In this document: positions 35,033 to 42,688 of the stretch, one piece after another
How the letters are laid out: each line of letters begins with the position of its first letter
How positions within the stretch are numbered: position 1 is the first letter of the stretch
Assembly: GCA_021796275.1 (NCBI GenBank)
Contig: JAJYOI010000009.1
Coordinates: 1 to 53,103, forward strand
DNA length: 53,103 nt
From: Bacteroidota bacterium
GTDB taxonomy: Bacteria > Bacteroidota > Ignavibacteria > UBA10030 > UBA8401
Direction of reading: 5' to 3'
The notes under the pieces: generated by a model
What the model was told of the DNA's origin: nothing
The model's input: the letters and a program-made list of their open reading frames with translations, nothing else
Databases searched by the model: none
Made by a program: the position numbers and the translations under genes

Positions 35033-35797
35033 TCACCGTGAAAAGAACTGAGTATAAAACAGCTTGCACACAGTTACAAAAACCACAACGAGAAAAACAG
35101 GCTTGATGAACCGCACCCCTTTTCGTATTACTAACTTTGCGCCTAATCGTGAGCCGATGATTTGTCCTGCCGCCATCACAATTCCTGCTTCGAACCACAC
35201 AACGCCGCCCGCAATGAATACGGCGAGCGAAATAATATTGCTCGTGAAGTTCATCAGCTTCGTGTAGCCGGTTGCTTTCTGCAAATTGAACCCGAGCGCA
35301 AGCACGAATGCTACCGCCCAAAACGAGCCGACACCGGGACCGAAAAATCCGTCATAAAATCCGAGTGCAAGTCCGGCAGCGAGGTAAAATATGTTAGGTG
35401 TCGTCCGCGCATGTTCATCACGCTCGCCGAGGGCCGGCGTCGCCGCAACATAAACAAGAACGACAACGAGAAGAACCGGGATCAATTTTCCGAGGAAGGC
35501 GCTGTCAATGTGCTGCACGGCATATGCACCGGCGGCTGCACCGGCGGCTGTGAACAAAATTCCGGAAACCGCTTCGCGCCACTGCACAATGCGGTGGCGG
35601 CTGTAATAATAAGTTGCGGTGAAGCTGCCGAATGTTCCCTGAAATTTGTTCGTTCCCAGCACAATATGCGGAGGCATCCCCACGCCAAGCATTACCGGAA
35701 TCGTGATAAGCCCGCCTCCCCCCGCTATTGAATCAACCAGTCCTGCGGATAATCCCGTGAGAAATAAAACCGGATACAGCCACGCGGAATGCAGCAT
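35033..35797 (-). CDS. TSUP (TauE/SafE, UPF0721) family membrane transporter
   Basis: A 254-residue membrane protein with seven to eight hydrophobic segments. The first repeat has GLSAGLVDSIAGGGGLITIP (15-34) and the second GLALGFYDGFFGPGVGSFW, the duplicated glycine-rich motif of TSUP carriers. The family is linked to export or uptake of sulfite, sulfoacetate and related anions; the substrate here is not predictable. Only 1 nt separates it from the EamA gene stop, so the two are cotranscribed. Confidence 0.88.
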   Translation of the reverse strand: MLHSAWLYPVLFLTGLSAGLVDSIAGGGGLITIPVMLGVGMPPHIVLGTNKFQGTFGSFTATYYYSRHRIVQWREAVSGILFTAAGAAAGAYAVQHIDSAFLGKLIPVLLVVVLVYVAATPALGERDEHARTTPNIFYLAAGLALGFYDGFFGPGVGSFWAVAFVLALGFNLQKATGYTKLMNFTSNIISLAVFIAGGVVWFEAGIVMAAGQIIGSRLGAKLVIRKGVRFIKPVFLVVVFVTVCKLFYTQFFSR

Positions 35798-35798
35798 G

Positions 35799-36689
35799 TC
35801 ACCTCAAAAATAAAATCGCAACGCCGGCAACAGCAATACAGGCGCCCGCAACGGCTTTCCACGAAAGCGATTCTTTATAGATATAACGCACCAACGGCAG
35901 CATCAATATCGGCACGGTTGCCATGAGTGCCGCGGCAATGCCGACTTTCGTATTCGCTACCGCAATCAAACTAAACGTAATTCCGAAATAAGGGCCAAGA
36001 ATTGCGCCAATAAGAGTGAAGACTAATGTTTTTTTCCGATGAGAAAATATTTTTACCGGATTGATGTATCGCCGCGTTAAAAAACCCAACGGCAAATACA
36101 CTGCCATAGACGATGCAACTCTGACAAACGTTGCGACGAATCCGTTGATCGCTCCTTCGTGAAACGCGAGTTTTGCAAAGATCAAGCCGACACCTTGCCC
36201 TAACGCTCCGAGAAATCCGTACACAAGCCCGATTTTGGAAATTGTATATTTTTTAGATGAAGCATCGGGTCGTTCAAGCACAACCAAAACAATCCCTGCA
36301 ATCGTGACAAAAATTCCTGCGATGCCCCATAGCGACAATACCTCGCTGAGAAAAAAATATGCAAGCACCGTGCTGATTGCCGGCGCAGTCGACATGATAA
36401 GCATGCTCAAACGCGGGCCGATTTCCTGATACGATTTGAATAAGTAGGTATCCCCGAAGACCAATCCGATAAATCCACTGATGACAAGATAGAATACCTG
36501 CAGCGAGGAAAGCGATATGTTCATTCCTGCAACAAGAATTGTGACAAACAAAAAAATTGTTGCAAACACAAGGCGGGAGATGTTGACTTGTACAGATCCG
36601 ATTGCATTTGTTGCTGCAGCAAAAGCAATGGACGACCCCGACCAGCACACAGCGGTCAACAGCGCACTTATTTCACCAAGAAATGGCAT
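35799..36689 (-). CDS. EamA/DMT-superfamily transporter
   Basis: A 296-residue protein with ten predicted membrane helices in two homologous EamA halves (about 1-140 and 150-296). The C-terminal half ends in LSWKAVAGACIAVAGVAILFL, a very typical EamA ending, and GLVFGDTYLFKSYQEIGPRLS and KVGIAAALMATVPILMLP are conserved helix ends. The family exports or exchanges small metabolites such as amino acids; no substrate can be given. ATG at 36689 with the TSUP gene directly downstream. Confidence 0.88.
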   Translation of the reverse strand: MPFLGEISALLTAVCWSGSSIAFAAATNAIGSVQVNISRLVFATIFLFVTILVAGMNISLSSLQVFYLVISGFIGLVFGDTYLFKSYQEIGPRLSMLIMSTAPAISTVLAYFFLSEVLSLWGIAGIFVTIAGIVLVVLERPDASSKKYTISKIGLVYGFLGALGQGVGLIFAKLAFHEGAINGFVATFVRVASSMAVYLPLGFLTRRYINPVKIFSHRKKTLVFTLIGAILGPYFGITFSLIAVANTKVGIAAALMATVPILMLPLVRYIYKESLSWKAVAGACIAVAGVAILFLR

Positions 36690-36698
36690 AGAGAAAGA

Positions 36699-36755
36699 AG
36701 TCAGTAATCAGTAAACAGAATCTTGTACCTGAATACTGGGGACTGATTACTGACT
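36699..36755. repeat. Intergenic element with inverted arms of 7-bp tandem words
   Basis: The left arm 36699-36712 and the right arm 36742-36755 are a perfect 14-bp inverted repeat (AGTCAGTAATCAGT and its complement) with a 29-nt loop. Each arm is made of repeated 7-bp words: two TCAGTAA copies on the left, CAGTAGT and CAGTAAT on the minus strand at the right. It fills the gap between the stop of the FKBP gene and the start of the EamA gene, both on the minus strand, and may end or protect the FKBP transcript. Confidence 0.7.
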
Positions 36756-36761
36756 ACTGCA

Positions 36762-37496
36762 CTACTTCACTTTCATCAATTCCACATCGAAGATCAATGC
36801 CTCATTCGGTCCGATGCGCTGGCCAGCACCGCGCTCACCGTATGCCAGATCCGGTGGAATGAACAATTGCCACTTCGAGCCTTCTTTCATCAATTGTAGT
36901 GCTTCTATCCATCCCGGAATAACGCCGGAAACAGGAAATGTAACCGGCTCGCCGCGCGCGTATGAATCGTCGAACACGGTCCCGTCAAGAAGCCGTCCTT
37001 GATAATTCACAACTACCGTATCGGTTTTCGCAGGTATGCGGCCCGTTCCTTCGCGGAGAATTTTGTACTGCAATCCGCTCGGCAGCGTAATAACGCTGTC
37101 TTTTGTTTTGTTTGCAGCAAGAAATGCGTCGCTTTCCTTCTTATTTGCTTCTGCTTGTTTGCTGAATGCCTCAGACTGTTTCGCCATCATTTCTTTCTGA
37201 AATACCGTCATCACTTCTTTCATCTCGTCATCGGAAAGAAGATATTTCTTGCCTCCCAAACCATCTTTGATTCCTTTCAACAGAAGCTCGGCATCAACAT
37301 CGACGCCCTGTTTTTTGAAATTTTCGCCGATGTTTGTTCCGATGATATAGCTCACTTTGTCCTTTTGCGTTTTCAATGTCGCCTTTGGCACCATCTTCGA
37401 TTCGGTTTTGGCGGCTTTGGATGCCGTTTTCTTTTGAGCGGAAAGCGGGCTAAACGCAATTCCGATACACACGACCATTGCAAAAAATAATTTCAT
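36762..37496 (-). CDS. FKBP-type peptidyl-prolyl isomerase, periplasmic, Mip/FkpA-like
   Basis: A 244-residue isomerase that helps exported proteins fold by turning proline peptide bonds. The signal peptide is 1-20 (cut after PLSA). A lysine-rich stretch and an N-terminal dimerisation domain (about 40-135, VSYIIGTNIGENFKKQGVDV, long helix with EMMAKQSEAF) follow, then the FKBP domain (about 150-244: VNYQGRLLDGTVFDDSY, FPVSGVIPGWIEALQLM, FIPPDLAYGERG). The active-site residues of the family are present. A strong AAAGGAG lies 6 nt before the ATG. It is preceded by a candidate promoter at 37561-37589. Confidence 0.93.
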   Translation of the reverse strand: MKLFFAMVVCIGIAFSPLSAQKKTASKAAKTESKMVPKATLKTQKDKVSYIIGTNIGENFKKQGVDVDAELLLKGIKDGLGGKKYLLSDDEMKEVMTVFQKEMMAKQSEAFSKQAEANKKESDAFLAANKTKDSVITLPSGLQYKILREGTGRIPAKTDTVVVNYQGRLLDGTVFDDSYARGEPVTFPVSGVIPGWIEALQLMKEGSKWQLFIPPDLAYGERGAGQRIGPNEALIFDVELMKVK

Positions 37497-37560
37497 TAAA
37501 AACTCCTTTGGAGAGAATGACCTTGTCCCTCACAGGCACTTCCTGTGGAGACGAATAGAT

Positions 37561-37589
37561 TAAAGGTAAGAATTTTTTTTCTCAACAAA
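37561..37589 (-). promoter_or_regulatory. Candidate Bacteroidota-type promoter for the FKBP gene
   Basis: On the minus strand TTTG (37589-37586) is followed after 17 bp by TACCTTTA (37568-37561), close to the Bacteroidota consensus TTTG and TAnnTTTG. A small hairpin CACAGG / CCTGTG (37531-37536, 37542-37547) lies in the leader. Weak evidence, from pattern only. Confidence 0.3.
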
Positions 37590-37639
37590 AAATGAAATTC
37601 CGGCAGGACAGCGCAAAAAACATGAACTGCATAGCTCTG

Positions 37640-39058
37640 CTACTTCACCAGCATCAGCTTCGCTGTGCGCATTTGATTTCCGGATTGCAGAACGCAGAAA
37701 TAGACGCCGCTCGGGTACGCCGCGGCGTTCCATGGAATATCATACTGTCCCGCTTTCACATTTTCGGAAACCAGCGTCGCAATGTGTCTTCCAAGCAGAT
37801 CGAACACCTTCAACGTCACGAACCCCGAAACCGGAATCTCGAACCGTAATTGCGTCATCGGGTTGAACGGATTCGGATAATTCGACAATGTAATATCCGA
37901 TGGAATCACGCCGTTGTGTTGTACCGCAACTTCCATCGGCAAATACGCATTTTTCAATTGTTGAATATGATTGTATGCGTCATCAATTCTGCTCTCGGCA
38001 ATAACGCCGCTGTTCACCATTGCTTCCACAGTATCGATAATTTTTTCGCATAACGAAGCGTGGCTCACTTGGTCTATGTTGAGTATGTACAGAAGCATAT
38101 CGTTTCCGCCATTGATGGCGTGCTGTACGGTAGTGCTGAAATCAAAATTCGCCGTGATCGCTTCCATGTTATACAAATCATCAGTGATGACCGCGCCGTT
38201 GTATCCGAGCGAATCGCGCAGCAGTCCCGTGATTGTATTGTATGAAAGTGATGATGGATAGAGACTGTCAATCTTCGCATTAAAAAGATGGCCGACCATA
38301 ACGAGATCAACTTTGTGTGCCGCTAACAAATCTCGGTACGGCACAAGTTCGGAATCCGCCCACGTTGTTGTAATATCCGGCAGATTGAAATGTGAATCTG
38401 TTGCCGCGCTGCCGTGGCCGGGAAAATGTTTCAGCGTTGTGATAATATGCTGTGCATGAAATTCATCAATGAACCGTTCAGCGTGTTCGGCAACAACGGC
38501 AGGAATCGGGGAAAAACTTCTGTCATACGCTCCGATAGCGGGACTTGACGGATTCACATCGACATCTGCCACCGGAGCAAAGTTGACATTGATGCCGCTT
38601 GCTTTCAGCCACGACGCCATGAGTGCGGCTTGAGCCGCTGTGGAATCGAGCGATTGAAATACGCTGCCAAGTTTGTACGCCGTGTACGTTGAAGCAAACC
38701 CGTTGCTTTTGTTGAGCCGGGCAACTTTTCCACCTTCCTGATCAATGGCAATAAACGGCGGCGTCATTGCGGCAGAGCGAATTGATGCAGTCAACTCCTG
38801 AAGCTGCAGCGGCGAAGTGCAGTTGCCGCCAAGCAAAATAACTCCGCCGAGATTGCGCTGAGCAAGATCAACACGAAGACTGTCGTCCAGCGTTGTGCCG
38901 TTAAAACCAAGAATGACCATTTGGCCGATTTTCTTACGAAGCTGATCGTCCGCACGAGACAAGCTGGAAATAATCGCGAGAAGAACTATAACAAAAATAA
39001 TTTTCTTAAAGAGAGATATGTGCGGACAGCGAAGAGAAGTGCCGAAGAAAAAATTCAT
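37640..39058 (-). CDS. Secreted GH3 glycosidase (beta-N-acetylhexosaminidase type) with type IX sorting domain
   Basis: A 472-residue exported enzyme. After an N-terminal signal/anchor (about 16-36) comes a single GH3 barrel (about 40-385) of the NagZ type: PPFIAIDQEGGKVARL, the flexible acid/base loop KHFPGHGSAATDSH (about 210-223) and the nucleophile region VITDDLYNMEAI (about 290-301). Such enzymes cleave terminal N-acetylhexosamines from muropeptides or chitin-like glycans. The last 80 residues form a type A sorting domain (SNYPNPFNP, FDLLGRHIATLV, YPSGVYF, ending KLMLVK), so export to the cell surface or medium through the type IX system is likely. Confidence 0.9.
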   Translation of the reverse strand: MNFFFGTSLRCPHISLFKKIIFVIVLLAIISSLSRADDQLRKKIGQMVILGFNGTTLDDSLRVDLAQRNLGGVILLGGNCTSPLQLQELTASIRSAAMTPPFIAIDQEGGKVARLNKSNGFASTYTAYKLGSVFQSLDSTAAQAALMASWLKASGINVNFAPVADVDVNPSSPAIGAYDRSFSPIPAVVAEHAERFIDEFHAQHIITTLKHFPGHGSAATDSHFNLPDITTTWADSELVPYRDLLAAHKVDLVMVGHLFNAKIDSLYPSSLSYNTITGLLRDSLGYNGAVITDDLYNMEAITANFDFSTTVQHAINGGNDMLLYILNIDQVSHASLCEKIIDTVEAMVNSGVIAESRIDDAYNHIQQLKNAYLPMEVAVQHNGVIPSDITLSNYPNPFNPMTQLRFEIPVSGFVTLKVFDLLGRHIATLVSENVKAGQYDIPWNAAAYPSGVYFCVLQSGNQMRTAKLMLVK

Positions 39059-39427
39059 GTGGTGAGTATCAACTATTCCATAGTATTTCAGTAAAAAACT
39101 GACGAATTGTTCGCAATGAAGATACGTAATTTTGTTTTGGAATGAAACAGCAGGAAAATGAATGGTAATGATGCATTTTCAAAACGTACCACTACCCAAT
39201 AAATTAGCTATTCTCGCAAAAAAGACTTATCTTAAAGTGTTGCAAATAGCAACGCCGCAATCGGTAACTGTATTATCGGGAGCGGACATTTGAGACCCGC
39301 TCTCTGATGATAAGAGTTACGGCAGCCTTCAGAAAAAGAGTTCTCCAGAAAAACTCTCCATTCCTCGGCACGTTGTTGACTGACATCCAGCGCGTAGAGT
39401 CTCCCAAATTTTTTTAAAGGATGTTTC
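39059..39427. other. Noncoding 369-bp region between the divergent GH3 and helicase genes
   Basis: The GH3-side half (39059-39230) is AT-rich with no recognised motif except the short repeat TCAGT / ACTGA near 39090. The helicase side holds a chain of three hairpins, annotated separately. TTAGCT and TTATCT separated by 17 bp near 39204-39232 may form a weak promoter, which would start the transcript at the first hairpin. A 69-codon minus-strand frame here (39232-39441) shows no family features. Confidence 0.4.
39237..39357 (+). promoter_or_regulatory. Structured 5' leader of the DEAD-box helicase gene
   Basis: Three hairpins in a row. The first is 39237-39243 with 39249-39255 (7 bp, loop AAATA). 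The second is a long interrupted stem 39264-39320 made of GTAACT/AGTTAC, TATC/GATA and an 8-bp inner stem 39278-39285 with 39297-39304. The third is AGAGTT/AACTCT at 39337-39342 and 39352-39357. A T7 run at about 39410-39415 and AAAGGA before the ATG follow. RNA helicase genes in other bacteria have long folded leaders that respond to cold or to the helicase itself; a similar role here is inference. Confidence 0.5.
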
Positions 39428-40918
39428 ATGTCATTCTCCACACTTGGTCTTTCAGACCAACTGATGCAGGCAGTTCATGCGTCAGGGTATACCGTGCCTA
39501 CGGAAATTCAATCCCGCGCAATTCCTATCGCACTTGAAGGCAAAGACCTCATCGGCCGCGCTCAAACCGGCACGGGAAAAACGGCAGCATTCGTTCTGCC
39601 AATGCTTCAGCATCTCTCATCAACACCGCGTAAAAGCAATACCCGGGCACTGATCCTGACACCGACGCGCGAGCTTGCGCAACAGGTAGAAGATTCCATC
39701 GCCGGCTTTGGACGTTTTCTGCACATCACAAGTCTTTCGGTGTACGGCGGCGTCAATATGAGCAATCAGATCAAACGGCTCAGCCGCGGCGTGGATATCA
39801 TCATTGCAACGCCGGGTCGTTTACTGGATCATTTAAAAAGAAAGACGGCCGACCTTTCTGCTGTCGAGATTCTTGTTCTCGATGAGGCAGATCGAATGCT
39901 CGATATGGGATTCATTTATGATGTGCGTACAATTATTTCGAGAGTCCCGGCCAAACGGCAAACAATGTTATTTTCCGCAACGATTTCCGCTGAGATAAAA
40001 AAACTCGCTGCAACAATCCAGAAATCGCCGGAACTTATTGAGGTTGGCGAACAACGGGCGCCGGCGGAAGGCATTACTCAACATTTCTATTCCGTACCGC
40101 AAAATAAAAAAATAAATTTACTGCTTCATATTCTTGAAGCGAAATCGCTCGACAGCGTTCTCGTGTTCTCCCGTACCAAGCACGGCGCTGATGCCATTGC
40201 GCGCAGGCTTGCACATAAAGGAATCTCCTCAGCTGCAATTCATTCCAACCGCTCGCAGTCACAGCGCCAACGCGCGCTGGACGGCTTCAAGCAGCGCCAC
40301 CACAAAGTGCTGGTAGCTACGGACATTGCCGCCCGCGGCATTGATGTCGAAGGGATTTCACACGTCATCAATTTTGATGTTCCTGCGTATGCAGAAGACT
40401 ACGTTCACCGCGTCGGACGAACGGGACGTGCAGATGCAACAGGCGACGCGATTACATTCGTTTCCCCTGCTGAACAGATGCACATGAAAAAAATCGAGCG
40501 CTTCATTTCCAAACGGTTTATGCTGGAACGTTTTCCCGGTTTCGATTACTCGCAAGACCCTGTTGAAAATTCGCCGCGACGGGATGAATCATCCCATTCA
40601 CGTTCAAGTCATCAGAGCCGCTCTCATTCCCAAAGTGGAAATGACGCCAGAGGCGACAGAGATTTTCAACAGCGAACTGAACAAGAAGGAAAAAGCAAAT
40701 ACCGCAAGGCAAAAAAACGGATACCCATTCATACATACCGCAGAGGGTACGGCAACGAGTACCGGAATCTTTCCAATAATGTTCCCGAAGTTCCGAAAAA
40801 AAGAGTTCACAGCCACGCACCGACTGACGCTCAAGGCAGCGACTGGGGAACGTTGGCTGACGATTCGAAAGATTTTGAGAAAGGGTTTCTTAAGAAACTC
40901 TTCAACCGCGACCGCTAA
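39428..40918 (+). CDS. DEAD-box ATP-dependent RNA helicase, RhlE-like
   Basis: A 496-residue helicase that unwinds RNA duplexes, typically in RNA decay, ribosome assembly or cold adaptation. Motifs in order: Q motif GYTVPTEIQ, Walker A AQTGTGKT (about 46-53), PTRELA, TPGR, DEAD in VLDEADRMLDMGF, SAT, then in domain 2 VFSRTKHGAD, ATDIAARGIDV and HRVGRTGR. The tail beyond about 375 is hydrophilic and rich in Ser, Arg, His and Lys, probably a non-specific RNA-binding tail. The ATG is preceded by AAAGGA at 7 nt. A strong terminator follows. Confidence 0.93.
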   Translation: MSFSTLGLSDQLMQAVHASGYTVPTEIQSRAIPIALEGKDLIGRAQTGTGKTAAFVLPMLQHLSSTPRKSNTRALILTPTRELAQQVEDSIAGFGRFLHITSLSVYGGVNMSNQIKRLSRGVDIIIATPGRLLDHLKRKTADLSAVEILVLDEADRMLDMGFIYDVRTIISRVPAKRQTMLFSATISAEIKKLAATIQKSPELIEVGEQRAPAEGITQHFYSVPQNKKINLLLHILEAKSLDSVLVFSRTKHGADAIARRLAHKGISSAAIHSNRSQSQRQRALDGFKQRHHKVLVATDIAARGIDVEGISHVINFDVPAYAEDYVHRVGRTGRADATGDAITFVSPAEQMHMKKIERFISKRFMLERFPGFDYSQDPVENSPRRDESSHSRSSHQSRSHSQSGNDARGDRDFQQRTEQEGKSKYRKAKKRIPIHTYRRGYGNEYRNLSNNVPEVPKKRVHSHAPTDAQGSDWGTLADDSKDFEKGFLKKLFNRDR

Positions 40919-40948
40919 GAATAAACTTCCGCAGCCGCATCATTGTCA

Positions 40949-40978
40949 AAGTCCGCACATAGAATGGCGGACTTTTTT
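40949..40978 (+). terminator. Intrinsic terminator of the helicase gene
   Basis: AAGTCCGC (40949-40956) pairs with GCGGACTT (40967-40974), loop 10 nt, followed by a T6 run from 40973. It lies 31 nt after the helicase stop. Stem and T run both fit a rho-independent terminator. Confidence 0.85.
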
Positions 40979-41031
40979 ATTGACTTTCGTACAGTGAATG
41001 AAGAGATTGTTGAAGAGCGAATAGTTATTTC

Positions 41032-42639
41032 ATGAAAAACTCAGACAAAAAACTCCAACGTATGCACCGCGGATTGCTGTTTTTCCTTGTATTGTTTCTC
41101 TTGCTCCTTCGAGCATCGGGCAGTATTGAAGCCCAGGAACATCCGAACAGTCCGGTCTTCAAGGATTATAAGCCACCGAGCGCGACGGCACTCATTAAGC
41201 CGTCAGATTTGGATTACGAACTGTGGGAAAATTTCATGCTCATCCGCAGCGCCAATGCCGGCGATGCTGCGTCGCAGCACGAGCTTGGCTTGCGCTATTT
41301 TCTCGGAAAGGGATTTCCCCGCGATACTATTCGTGCGGCATACTGGATTCATAAATCAGCCGAACAAAAATTTCTCGTGGCTGAATACAACTATGGCATT
41401 TTTCTAAATAACGGCTGGGGCGTTGACTGGAACCCGTTCGAAGCGTACAACTATTTCCGCAGCGCGTCACAGCGCGGAATGGCGGAAGCGGAGTTTATGT
41501 ACGGCCTTTTTTTTACCGACAATCTCGCCGTTCAGAGAAACCTGAGCACCGCGTACCACTGGATCAGAAAATCTTCCGGCGCCGGCTACGAGCCGGCAAA
41601 AGAAGTTCTTGCCCAGCTTGAAAAACGCGGTATTCATGAAGATAACGATTCAACCTCAAACGATACCCTTGCGCCGGCAGCTCCACCAAAGCAGCTGTCG
41701 TCGCAAAAAACCGCACCGCAGGTTCTCGAACCGGTGCTTCTCGATTTTAACAGCGACACTGTCTCACATGTTGACGATCTCACTCTTCTCAAAGAAGCGC
41801 TGCGCGAAGGAAGCCCGGAGTTCAGAAATGCGCTCGGCATGACAAATATTTTTGAAGATAGTTCGCAAATTGCAAAAGGCGACACTGATTTTTCAATTCT
41901 CGCTGTCGTCCGGCGCGCCGCAGACGAAGGAAGTCCTGAAGCACAAACGGTGCTCGGCAGAATGTATGAACGGGGAATTGGAGTGCGCAAAAATTCACTT
42001 CGCGCGGCAATGGAATATATTAACGCGATCCGTCTCGACTCGCGCCGCGCTCCTGCGCTGTTGTGGCGATTGATGCACACGAAAAATTTTATGGATGTGG
42101 TGACAGCAAAAGCAGTGAAGAACGACCCGGAAGCAGAATATGTTCTTGCCGGATTGACGGCTATCGGCTTCGATTATGATTTGAATGGAACACAGGCGTT
42201 CCAGCTTTTACAAGCGGCGGCTGCGCAAAATTACCTTCCGGCAATTGTGGAAACCGGCAACTGTTATTTTTCCGGACGGTGGGTAACGCAGGATAAGAAG
42301 AAAGCAATGGACGTGTGGAATTTTGCCGCTTCTCTCGGAAGCGAAGAAGCCCGCATCCGTTACGCCGCATCAAGCGTCGTTTCTTCCTCCGGCTCTGATG
42401 TTGACAGCCTGGCCATTGCATTTCTCGATTCGGCATCGCAGAAGGGATCGGTTCTCGCTGAAGTGGCGCTTGCGTACTGTTACGAAACGGGAAGCGGTGT
42501 TGTAAGGGATACCGGAGAGGCAGTCCAATTATACCGCAGTGCCGCGCAACGCGGAAATCAGTCTGCGTACCGCGGCTTGCAAAGAATGTACGATACAATT
42601 AGACCAAAAGGAAAGGAATTTCAGGTAGTAGAAGAATAA
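41032..42639 (+). CDS. Exported Sel1-repeat protein
   Basis: A 535-residue protein with an N-terminal signal or anchor segment (about 14-35). It then has two blocks of Sel1-like repeats: about 75-200 (AASQHELGLRYFLGKGFPRDTIRAAYWIHKSAEQ and following) and about 280-525 (EAQTVLGRMYERGIGVRKN, LAYCYETGSGVVRDTGEAVQLYRSAAQ). A Pro/Ser/Thr-rich linker separates them. Sel1 repeats are short helix pairs that bind other proteins, often in envelope stress or signalling complexes. No catalytic domain is visible. The partner is unknown. Confidence 0.85.
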   Translation: MKNSDKKLQRMHRGLLFFLVLFLLLLRASGSIEAQEHPNSPVFKDYKPPSATALIKPSDLDYELWENFMLIRSANAGDAASQHELGLRYFLGKGFPRDTIRAAYWIHKSAEQKFLVAEYNYGIFLNNGWGVDWNPFEAYNYFRSASQRGMAEAEFMYGLFFTDNLAVQRNLSTAYHWIRKSSGAGYEPAKEVLAQLEKRGIHEDNDSTSNDTLAPAAPPKQLSSQKTAPQVLEPVLLDFNSDTVSHVDDLTLLKEALREGSPEFRNALGMTNIFEDSSQIAKGDTDFSILAVVRRAADEGSPEAQTVLGRMYERGIGVRKNSLRAAMEYINAIRLDSRRAPALLWRLMHTKNFMDVVTAKAVKNDPEAEYVLAGLTAIGFDYDLNGTQAFQLLQAAAAQNYLPAIVETGNCYFSGRWVTQDKKKAMDVWNFAASLGSEEARIRYAASSVVSSSGSDVDSLAIAFLDSASQKGSVLAEVALAYCYETGSGVVRDTGEAVQLYRSAAQRGNQSAYRGLQRMYDTIRPKGKEFQVVEE

Positions 42640-42688
42640 TTTTCGTATTTTGTTAAAAGTGCTCAATGAATTATAAAGAAGAGCCTTA

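Noticed and set aside
34446..35321. 291-codon minus-strand frame crossing the M3 peptidase end and the TSUP gene
   Set aside because: It spans the hairpin between two well-supported genes and has no recognisable domain.
39232..39441. 69-codon minus-strand frame across the helicase leader
   Set aside because: It starts at or inside the helicase start codon region, has no family similarity, and the region is better explained as folded leader RNA.
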